This document shows, in pieces, positions 8,101 through 15,649 of a DNA stretch of 64,000 nucleotides (position 1 is the stretch's first letter; each line of letters starts with the position of its first letter). The translations under genes and the position numbers were made by a program. The DNA comes from an uncultured Bacteroidales bacterium. Its GTDB lineage: Bacteria > Bacteroidota > Bacteroidia > Bacteroidales > Marinilabiliaceae. The notes beneath the pieces are model-generated. The model ran no database searches. It saw only the letters and a list, made by a program, of their open reading frames with translations, and was not told the DNA's origin. Where the stretch lies: the NCBI GenBank assembly GCA_934717675.1, contig CAKUYZ010000002.1:80747-144746 (forward strand), given 5' to 3'.

Positions 8101-9780
8101 ATGAGAAACGACATATTCATAGGCGCTTTGGCTCTAGGTTCTCTCTCCCTCGCCGGTTGTGATGACTTCCTGACGAGCGAGAACACCTATCAGGCCAATG
8201 AGGACTCCTATTTCGTTGGGGAGGAGCCCGTCGAGAGCGCCATATACCCCCTCTACAACTACGTGTGGGCGGGCTTCAACGAGAAGTTCTACTACAGCAT
8301 TGGCGACGGGCGCGCTAACAACATCACAGCCCGCTGGTCAGACTACATCTACCCCTACACCAATTTCACCGAGACCAGTCTCAGCCCCGGCCTGAGCGAC
8401 GCGTGGGGTTCTTTCTACAGCGTGGTGGCCCAGAGCAACAACGCCATAAACAACATCCGCGACAAGGCCACGGGCATCTCTGACGAGTTCCGAGCCGGGT
8501 CCGTGGCCGAGTGCCGGTTCATGCGCGGCGTGGCCTACTGGTACATCGCCTCTGTCTGGGGCAAGGCCATCATTTATGAGAACACCGCAGCCATGGTGAA
8601 CAACACAGTGGTGCCGGCCAACCGCCGCACGGATGCCATGGAGTTCGCCATCCGAGACATGGAGTACGCGGCAAAGCACTTGCCCGCCACCGAGCGCGGC
8701 GAGGGCCGCGTGAACAAATACGCCGCCTACGGCATGCTCAGCCGCTTCTACCTCTCCATGGCAGGCCTCACGACCGAGGGGCAGTATGACGGCTCCAACA
8801 TTGCCACTGACTTTAACCGCGGCCAGAGGAACGAGTATTATCTCGACCTCGCCCGCAAGGCCGCAAAGAAGTGCATAGAGGAGGGCCCGTACTCCCTTGT
8901 CAGCAACTATGGCGACCTCTTCAGCGTGGCCGGGACAAACAACAACTCCGAGAGCATCTTCCAGCTCCAGTGGCTCAAGGGCTCCACTTCCGCCATCGGC
9001 GGCTGCGCCAACCCCATGCCGGCGTTCTTCAGCTGGAGCACCATGGTGGGCGAGGTCAACTGGGGCGGCGCCACCTACGCCAGCTACGACCTGGTCCGCA
9101 CCTACGACCCGAAAGACCGGATCCGCCGCCACTACACCATCGCCACGGTGGGCGAGTCCTACCCCAATCTCAACAAGAAGAACGGCGGCTACACCTACAA
9201 CGAGACCGAGACGGGCTATGACAACAAGTGCGGCGTGGTCAAATACGTCATCGGCAAGATTGATGACAACGGGCAGAGCTACCAGCAAAGCTCTGGCCTC
9301 AACACCTACATGATGCGCCTCCCCGAGGTTTATTTCAACTATGCCGAGGCATGCATGGGCAATAACGAGTTCCTCAAAGACGCCGAGCCGCTCAGCTACC
9401 TCAACAAGGTGCGCCAGCGCGCCGGCATGCCGGACATCACGAGGCTAGACTACGAGACGCTCGCCTATGAGCGCCGCATTGAGTTGGCGTTCGAGGGCCA
9501 ATATTGGTATGACCTGCTTCGCCGCTCCTACTATAAGGAGAGCGAGGTGGTGAACTACCTCAACAGCCAGGAGCGCAATGCGGGCTACGAGTGGAACGAG
9601 GCCGAGGCCTGCCAATATGAGAAGACGGCCGACGGCACGGGAGTCTCCGTGGCCACCGAGGCGCGTCTCCTGTTGCCCATCTCTGACGTCGACGCGGGCC
9701 GAGACCCGCTCCTGAACCAGGAGCCCGTGGCATACAACTTCGGCGAGCGCGAGGTGGACGAGGCCACACTCTTCGATTAG
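8101..9780 (+). CDS. SusD/RagB-type glycan-binding outer-membrane lipoprotein
   Basis: SusD proteins cap the SusC barrel on the cell surface and bind the glycan. The ATG at 8101 gives MRNDIFIGALALGSLSLAGC, a lipoprotein signal with the lipobox LAGC. An in-frame TTG six bases upstream is less likely. The 559-residue protein has the helical TPR-like core of the family (MRGVAYWYIASVWG near 140-155). It also has the conserved C-terminal segment YERRIELAFEGQYWYDLLRR near 455-475. It sits directly after susC and before a third surface lipoprotein, the standard order in polysaccharide utilisation loci. The pairing with SusC makes the assignment firm; ligand identity comes from context. Confidence 0.95.
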   Translation: MRNDIFIGALALGSLSLAGCDDFLTSENTYQANEDSYFVGEEPVESAIYPLYNYVWAGFNEKFYYSIGDGRANNITARWSDYIYPYTNFTETSLSPGLSDAWGSFYSVVAQSNNAINNIRDKATGISDEFRAGSVAECRFMRGVAYWYIASVWGKAIIYENTAAMVNNTVVPANRRTDAMEFAIRDMEYAAKHLPATERGEGRVNKYAAYGMLSRFYLSMAGLTTEGQYDGSNIATDFNRGQRNEYYLDLARKAAKKCIEEGPYSLVSNYGDLFSVAGTNNNSESIFQLQWLKGSTSAIGGCANPMPAFFSWSTMVGEVNWGGATYASYDLVRTYDPKDRIRRHYTIATVGESYPNLNKKNGGYTYNETETGYDNKCGVVKYVIGKIDDNGQSYQQSSGLNTYMMRLPEVYFNYAEACMGNNEFLKDAEPLSYLNKVRQRAGMPDITRLDYETLAYERRIELAFEGQYWYDLLRRSYYKESEVVNYLNSQERNAGYEWNEAEACQYEKTADGTGVSVATEARLLLPISDVDAGRDPLLNQEPVAYNFGEREVDEATLFD

Positions 9781-9831
9781 CGGGCCGCGAGCCTGATCTC
9801 TTTTGGCTTTTAACCAGAAAAACAAGAAACG

Positions 9832-11286
9832 ATGAAAGCATTAAAATATATCTGCCTGTCGGGTCTCATGCTCTCCGCGGCGGCCTTCACGGGCTGCGAG
9901 GAGGAAGACGACTACTTCGACTCCGACGCGCAGAAGAAAAGCATAGTGGTGGAGAAGGTCTACTTGGAGAATGCCGAGAGCAAGACCCCGGACCGCGATA
10001 TAACCGGCACCTTCGCCCGAGTGGGGCAGCTGATCCGCCTCGAGGGCTCTGGCTTCTATGGCATGAAGAAGGTCTACATCAACGGCTACGACACTTACTT
10101 CAACCGCGCCTATGTGTCTGACAACTCGATGCTCGTCACCATCAACAAAAACACGCCAGTGGTCAACGCCGACCCCGCCGAGCGCAACAAGATCCGCCTT
10201 GTCAAGGACAAGGCCGAGTTTACGTTTGACAATCTTGTCATCCGCGCCGCCAGCCCAACGGTTGAGAAACTCAGCTGCACCATGCCGCAGCCTGGCGAGA
10301 AGGTGACGGTCTATGGCGCCAACCTTCAGGAGACCACCAAGGTCACCCTGCCTGGCGGCGTCGAGGTCACTGAGGGCATAGAGTCTGACAATGAAGACGG
10401 CGAGTGGTTCAGCTTCGTGATGCCCGAGGGAGTCACAGATGGCGGAATCCTCTCTTTTGAGTGCGCCAACGGCGTGGGCAAGACTCCGGCCTACTTCAAC
10501 TACACCAAGGGCCTCATCCTCAACTTCGACGGCGTGGGCAAGCAAGGCTTCTGGGGCGGCAAGGATGACGATGGCAACATCAAGGCCGGAGCGTCAATGG
10601 TCTATGACACTGACCTTGTCGACGATCCTGCTGGCTCAGGACGAGGCCTGTGCCTGCCCCTCATCCCGCAGCGTCTGCTTGACGAGGGCGGCATTGCCTC
10701 CGGCAAGCCCAGGGCCTCGGAGTGCTGGACGGCCGGCAATGACGAGCCGACCGACGACTGGAGCCGATTCTTTGACATCATCCCGGCCGAGACGTCGACC
10801 AACGAAATCGCCATCCAGTTTGACATCTATTGCCCGCAGGAGTGGACGGGCACGGGCTACATTGAGCTCTGCCTCATCAACAACTTCAACTTCGCCGGCA
10901 TAGGCTCTGACGATGACAACGAGGCTAGCATGGCGGCCTACTGCGTACCCTGGATAAAGGGCGGCGAGATAGTGCCTTTCAAAAACGATGGCTGGCAGAC
11001 GGTCACCGTGCCGTTCTCCAGCATCCTGGCCGACGGCAAGCGTCCGTCGGAGTCCAACACCTTTGGCGGTTTCTTCGAGAAGACGTTCCAAGACGTGGTG
11101 GACGCGCGCAACAGCGCCTCGTACCGAAACTTCGGCATGGGCTTCGTCAACACGGACTTCTCTTATGATGGCGTGGATGTCGTCTCGGACAAGTTCACTG
11201 GCCCGAGCGTCTTCGTTGACAACTGGCGCATCGTGCCCATCAAGGCGGAGAAAGTGTCTGACTACCCGGAGGACGACGAGGACTGA
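9832..11286 (+). CDS. Surface glycan-binding lipoprotein (SGBP-B type, IPT/TIG domains)
   Basis: A 484-residue lipoprotein (signal ending AAAFTGC) placed after susCD, where the surface glycan-binding protein is normally found. Residues about 35-230 look like two Ig-like IPT/TIG domains (GQLIRLEGSGFYGMKKVYINGYD and GEKVTVYGANLQETTKVTLPGG). The C-terminal half, from about 225, resembles the xylan-binding domain of SGBP-B proteins (LILNFDGVGKQGFWGG, with many exposed Trp and Asp residues). Such proteins hold the polymer at the surface and do not cleave it. In the small xylan locus of Bacteroides ovatus (BACOVA_04385-04394) the equivalent gene sits in the same position between susD and a GH10 xylanase. 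Fairly secure as SGBP; the exact ligand is inferred. Confidence 0.82.
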   Translation: MKALKYICLSGLMLSAAAFTGCEEEDDYFDSDAQKKSIVVEKVYLENAESKTPDRDITGTFARVGQLIRLEGSGFYGMKKVYINGYDTYFNRAYVSDNSMLVTINKNTPVVNADPAERNKIRLVKDKAEFTFDNLVIRAASPTVEKLSCTMPQPGEKVTVYGANLQETTKVTLPGGVEVTEGIESDNEDGEWFSFVMPEGVTDGGILSFECANGVGKTPAYFNYTKGLILNFDGVGKQGFWGGKDDDGNIKAGASMVYDTDLVDDPAGSGRGLCLPLIPQRLLDEGGIASGKPRASECWTAGNDEPTDDWSRFFDIIPAETSTNEIAIQFDIYCPQEWTGTGYIELCLINNFNFAGIGSDDDNEASMAAYCVPWIKGGEIVPFKNDGWQTVTVPFSSILADGKRPSESNTFGGFFEKTFQDVVDARNSASYRNFGMGFVNTDFSYDGVDVVSDKFTGPSVFVDNWRIVPIKAEKVSDYPEDDED

Positions 11287-11295
11287 CAAGCAAAA

Positions 11296-11337
11296 GAGGC
11301 CAAGAGCGGCGCGGCGATGACCCGCGCCGCGAGCCTC
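11296..11337 (+). other. Intercistronic stem-loop between SGBP and GH10 genes
   Basis: GCGGCGCGG (11306-11314) pairs perfectly with CCGCGCCGC (11322-11330), and an outer stem GAGGC/GCCTC (11296-11300 with 11333-11337) extends it. There is no T-run after it, so it is more likely an mRNA-stabilising or processing element than a terminator. It could set different expression of susCD-SGBP and the xylanase. Confidence 0.5.
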
Positions 11338-11364
11338 AAAACGTAACTTTAGACTGACTATCTT

Positions 11365-13749
11365 ATGAAACGCAATAAAATAATCTTCCCTCTCGCGGCT
11401 TTGGCGGTTCTCTGCGCGGCCTGTGATGACGACAAGATGGACTGGGGGACGCCCGAAGGCCAGAACCCAATCTCCGGCACGGACGCCATACCGCTCTCCG
11501 TCAAGGAGCAGATCAACAACTACGACTACCTCAAGAACTACGTCGAGGCCTATCGAAGCCGCGTGGGGGCGCAGTTCGTCTTGGGCCTGGGCATGGGGGC
11601 CGCCAACTATCTTGATGACGACACCTATAAACGCGTGGCCGATGAGAACTTCCAGATGTACACCCTCGGCAATGCCATGAAACAGGGCGTCATGGTCAAG
11701 AACGACGGTTCGATAGATTTCTCCACCGTCGATAAGTTCCTTGTCACCCTCCCTGCCGATGGCAAAGTCTACGGCCACAACTTCATCTGGCACACTCAGC
11801 AAAACCAGTCATATCTCAAGAGCCTCATCGCCCCGGAGATGGTCATTGAGGCAGAAGGTGACATTGCCAACATGCTTGCGGGCGACGCGTCCGACTTCAA
11901 CGGCGGCACCACAGGCGGGTGGGGCAGCTGGGGCTCCGGCAAGGAGTCGGCCGAAGTGGTAGATGGCGGCGTGGACGAAACCAAGTGCCTCAACCTTGTC
12001 AACAAGGGAGACGGCAACGCTTGGGAGGCGCAGTGCGCCTACACCTTTGGCGAGATGCTCAAGAAAGACGTGACCTACGTCATCAAGTTCCAGGCGCGTG
12101 TCGAGGCCGGAGCCGGCGAGCTTCAGTTCCAATACCAGAACAGCTCGACCTACGGCAGCCAGGGCGGCTACAACACCTTTACCGTAGGAAGTGACTGGAC
12201 CACGTGCCAGTATGAGTTCACCATAACTGACTATGACGACGTGGACCGCATAATCCTCAACTTCGGCAAGGTCGGCGGCTCATATCTCATTGACAACATC
12301 GAGTTTGGCGAGAAGCAGGAAGACCCGATGACCAACGTGCTGGCGGGCGACGACAGCAACTTCGACGGAGGCACGAAGGGCAAATGGGGCAGCTGGGGCA
12401 ACGACTCCTCTTCTGACGTGAGCGAGAGCGGAGCGGGCCATTCTGGAGACTACTGCATGGTCTTGACCAACCCCAAAGACGGGTCGGACTACTATGTGGC
12501 GCAGGCCGCCTACACCTTCGACGAGCCTTTCGTGGAGGGCGAGACCTACGTGATGCAGTTCTACGCCAAGGCCGAAATGGCTGGGGCTTCCGTTCAGTTC
12601 TGCGTGCAGAACTCCTCTGACTACTCTGGCGAGGGCTACAAGAGCTACGACCTCGGCACCGATTGGACACTCATTGAGCACGAATACACATGCTCAAAAG
12701 AGGGCATGAACCGAATCCTCATCAACTTCGGTAAGTTCGCCACCAAGTTCTACATTGACGATGTCAAGTGGGGCGTGAAGAAATCCGCAAACAAGTCGCT
12801 CAAAGCCACTAAGATATATTACGTGCTCAAGACTCCCGAGCAGAAATACGAGGCTCTGGACAACGCCATGGAGGCCTGGATAAAGGGCATGTTCGAGCAC
12901 ATCAATGGCGATCAGCGTTTCGTGGCGTGGGACGTCATCAACGAGGCCATCAACGATGGTGGCGGCCGACGCGGCATTAACGGCGTCTTCGGGGGCACCT
13001 GGACGGACGATGACGTGACCTATTATGACGAGGAGCCAACAGAAACGGAGCAAGACGGACTCAGTCTCAACTGGGCATCCGGCACGGGCAACCAGCACTT
13101 CTACTGGGGCTACTATATGGGTATGGACTATGCCGTCAAGGCCTTCCAATACGCACGCAAGTATGCCGATGAGAACGGCCTCTCCGGCCTCAAGCTCTTC
13201 TACAACGACTATAACTTGGAGACCAACCCCACCAAGCTGGCCGAGGCCATCTCTTTCGTCAACGACATTGACGCGGCCAACGGCTCACCCATTGTCGATG
13301 GCATCGGAACCCAGATGCACGTGCAGAGCGGAATAGCCCGAGCCGACATAGACAACATGTTCAAGACCCTGGCCGCCACGGGCAAACTGATCCGCGTGAC
13401 TGAGCTAGACGTGGCCACGGGCAGCTCGGCTCCAAGCTCGGCTCAGCAAGAGGCGCAGGCCAAGACCTATCAAGACATCTTCGAGAGCTACATTGAGAAC
13501 GTGCCGGAGGCTCAGCGCAGCGGCATCACCATCTGGACTCTCTCCGATGCCGAGGAGGAGCACGAATATTGGCTCAATGGCGACGCCCCTAACCTCTTCG
13601 ATGCCAATCTGGCTCGCAAGTGGGCCTACAAAGGTGTGTGCGACGCCATTGCCGGCGAAGACATCGGGGCCAAGCTCTCCGGAGACAAGTGGAAGGACAA
13701 GAACTACTCCGATCGCACAGACAGCGAGGAGGAGGATGCCGAGAACTAG
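11365..13749 (+). CDS. Surface GH10 endo-1,4-beta-xylanase interrupted by two carbohydrate-binding modules
   Basis: A 794-residue lipoprotein (signal ending LCAAC) that should cut xylan at the cell surface. The GH10 barrel is split. The N-terminal part (about 45-165, with GHNFIWHTQQNQ) is followed by two similar inserted modules starting near residues 169 and 328. These share the pattern NxLAGDxSxFxGGTxGxWGSW and look like CBM4/9/22-type jelly rolls. The barrel resumes near 480. The acid/base is Glu527 in WDVINEA and the nucleophile Glu680 in VTELD, both intact. Xylan-locus GH10 enzymes with such insertions are known from Bacteroides and Prevotella (BACOVA_04390, P. bryantii Xyn10C). It ends the first transcription unit of the locus. 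Confidence 0.93.
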   Translation: MKRNKIIFPLAALAVLCAACDDDKMDWGTPEGQNPISGTDAIPLSVKEQINNYDYLKNYVEAYRSRVGAQFVLGLGMGAANYLDDDTYKRVADENFQMYTLGNAMKQGVMVKNDGSIDFSTVDKFLVTLPADGKVYGHNFIWHTQQNQSYLKSLIAPEMVIEAEGDIANMLAGDASDFNGGTTGGWGSWGSGKESAEVVDGGVDETKCLNLVNKGDGNAWEAQCAYTFGEMLKKDVTYVIKFQARVEAGAGELQFQYQNSSTYGSQGGYNTFTVGSDWTTCQYEFTITDYDDVDRIILNFGKVGGSYLIDNIEFGEKQEDPMTNVLAGDDSNFDGGTKGKWGSWGNDSSSDVSESGAGHSGDYCMVLTNPKDGSDYYVAQAAYTFDEPFVEGETYVMQFYAKAEMAGASVQFCVQNSSDYSGEGYKSYDLGTDWTLIEHEYTCSKEGMNRILINFGKFATKFYIDDVKWGVKKSANKSLKATKIYYVLKTPEQKYEALDNAMEAWIKGMFEHINGDQRFVAWDVINEAINDGGGRRGINGVFGGTWTDDDVTYYDEEPTETEQDGLSLNWASGTGNQHFYWGYYMGMDYAVKAFQYARKYADENGLSGLKLFYNDYNLETNPTKLAEAISFVNDIDAANGSPIVDGIGTQMHVQSGIARADIDNMFKTLAATGKLIRVTELDVATGSSAPSSAQQEAQAKTYQDIFESYIENVPEAQRSGITIWTLSDAEEEHEYWLNGDAPNLFDANLARKWAYKGVCDAIAGEDIGAKLSGDKWKDKNYSDRTDSEEEDAEN

Positions 13750-13780
13750 TCGGGAAGCTCAAGGTTAAACAATAGTTAAC

Positions 13781-13818
13781 GGCCGCCCTGTCATAATTTG
13801 GCGGGGCGGCCTTATTTT
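13781..13818 (+). terminator. Intrinsic terminator inside the xylan locus
   Basis: GGCCGCCC (13781-13788) and GGGCGGCC (13804-13811) form a perfect 8-bp stem followed by TTATTTTT. It ends the susC-susD-SGBP-GH10 unit and separates it from the GH35 unit. Confidence 0.8.
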
Positions 13819-13926
13819 TGTCACATTTACCCCTTTGGGTTTCAGTCCTGTTAGCCTGAGTCCGAACTTCTAAGAGCCGAAGAATTATTTGGACGCAAAA
13901 GATTATATTCCTTTGCAGAAATTAAT

Positions 13927-13934
13927 TATCTTTG
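13927..13934 (+). promoter_or_regulatory. Candidate promoter of the second xylan operon
   Basis: TATCTTTG matches TAnnTTTG exactly, 33 bases before the GH35 ATG and after the terminator at 13781. A good -33 box is not seen at the ideal distance, so the promoter may need an activator. Confidence 0.45.
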
Positions 13935-13966
13935 GCCTATAAAGCGAACAGAACAGAACGGATAAT

Positions 13967-15649
13967 ATGAAAATCACACTCATTGCCGCGCTTGCCACGT
14001 CACTGTGGCTGCTGTCCGCCGATGCCGTGTCGCAATGCCGCGTCGTCGGGAGTGGGGCGGATCGCCAACTCCTGGTAGATGGCAAGCCATATATCATCTT
14101 GGGCGGAGAGCTGGGAAATTCCACAGCGTCATCAGAGGCCGATGTTGAACGTCTTTTCCCGAAACTGGCGCGCATGGGACTCAACACCGTGCTCGTCCCC
14201 GCGTATTGGGATTTGCTTCAGCCGTCTGAAGACGAGTTCGACTTCACCCTCACCGACGCGGCCATCCGCGAGGCTCGGGCCAACGGGCTGAAGGTCGTCT
14301 TCCTATGGTTCGGGGCTTGGAAAAACTCCATGAGCTGCTACGCCCCTGAGTGGTTCAAGCGAGACGTGCGCAAATATCCGCGCGCCCAGACGCACTCGGG
14401 TAAACCTCTGGAGATTGCCAGCGCGTTCTCCGAGGCCGTCTTTAAGGCCGACAGCCGCGCCTTCGACGCCCTCGTGTCCCACATTGTCGAGACCGACACG
14501 GCCCACACTGTCATAATGCTCCAGATCGAGAACGAGATTGGGATGCTCGAGGACGCCCGCGACTTCTCGCCAGCCGCCTCTCGCCTCTATGAGGCGGCAG
14601 TGCCCAAGAGGCTCATTGACTATATGAAGACCCACAAGGCGGACTTGCAGCAGGGGCTTATGGACTTGTGGCGGGCCAACGGGACCAAGACCTCCGGCAC
14701 GTGGGCCCAGGTCTTCGGCTCCGATGACTATGGGCAGGAGGTCTTTATGGCCTACCACTACGCCTCCTATGTCGGGCGGATGGCCGAGGTGGCGCGCCGG
14801 CGGACCGACATGCCGCTCTACGTCAACGCGGCCCTCAACAGCAGGGGGCGCAGGCCGGGGCAATATCCGTCGGCCGGGCCTTTGGCGCACCTGATGGATG
14901 TGTGGCGATGCGCCGCGCCGCAGGTAGATTTCTTCTCGCCAGACATATATGACGCCGGCTTCGCCTCTTGGGCCGCTAGCTACGCCACGGGCGGCAACGC
15001 CCTGTTCATCCCCGAGGTGCGCCTCTGCGAAGACAACGGGGCGCAAGCCTTTTACGCCATTGGGCAGCACAAGGCGTTGGGCGTGAGCCCTTTCTCCATA
15101 GAGAATGGGCGTGAGGGCGGCAAGTTGAGCAAAGCCTACGCGGCTCTCTCCTCGCTCGTGCCTCTCTTGGCCCGGGGCGGCGAGCGTTGCGGCGTATATT
15201 TTGAGAAGGCAGATGACGAGGCCCGTTGGCAGGCCGACGGCGTGGATGTCACGGCGCGCCACTTTTTCACCTTGCCGTGGGACTCCCGCGCCACCGATGG
15301 CTCCGTGTGGCCGGCCGCGGGAGCCTTGGTGCTCAGGCTCGCCCCTATGGAATATGTGGTGGCTGGCTCCGGCGTGGTGCTGACGTTTGCCGGGCGGGGC
15401 GAGGCCGCCGCCGCGGCCCCGCTTGGCGAAGATGGTTTCGCCCTGGCGGGAGGCGCGGAAGCGGCGCAAAGACAGTGGACGGCAGGCAAGAGGGTAGGCA
15501 TTGCCTACGTTGACGAGGTGGAGCCTCGACCCGATGGCACACTGCGCAGGCTACGCCGCCTAAATGGCGATGAGGACCACCAGGGGCGGCACGTCCGCAT
15601 AGGGGTGGACGGTTTTCAAGTCCTTCACGTGAAACTATATGAATATTAA
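13967..15649 (+). CDS. GH35-type beta-galactosidase with C-terminal DUF5597-like domain
   Basis: A 560-residue secreted enzyme (signal peptide about residues 1-23, ending DAVSQC) likely to act in the periplasm. The barrel shows GGELGN near 45, GLNTVLVPAYWDLLQP near 68, and the catalytic signature QIENEIG with Glu190 as acid/base. Glu350 in FIPEV is the probable nucleophile. The C-terminal 180 residues (FFTLPWDS onward) resemble the DUF5597 domain attached to GH35 enzymes of Bacteroidota. In a xylan locus it could remove galactosyl decorations. It opens the second transcription unit and overlaps the GH115 gene by one base (TAATG). Family assignment is good; substrate is inferred. Confidence 0.82.
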   Translation: MKITLIAALATSLWLLSADAVSQCRVVGSGADRQLLVDGKPYIILGGELGNSTASSEADVERLFPKLARMGLNTVLVPAYWDLLQPSEDEFDFTLTDAAIREARANGLKVVFLWFGAWKNSMSCYAPEWFKRDVRKYPRAQTHSGKPLEIASAFSEAVFKADSRAFDALVSHIVETDTAHTVIMLQIENEIGMLEDARDFSPAASRLYEAAVPKRLIDYMKTHKADLQQGLMDLWRANGTKTSGTWAQVFGSDDYGQEVFMAYHYASYVGRMAEVARRRTDMPLYVNAALNSRGRRPGQYPSAGPLAHLMDVWRCAAPQVDFFSPDIYDAGFASWAASYATGGNALFIPEVRLCEDNGAQAFYAIGQHKALGVSPFSIENGREGGKLSKAYAALSSLVPLLARGGERCGVYFEKADDEARWQADGVDVTARHFFTLPWDSRATDGSVWPAAGALVLRLAPMEYVVAGSGVVLTFAGRGEAAAAAPLGEDGFALAGGAEAAQRQWTAGKRVGIAYVDEVEPRPDGTLRRLRRLNGDEDHQGRHVRIGVDGFQVLHVKLYEY

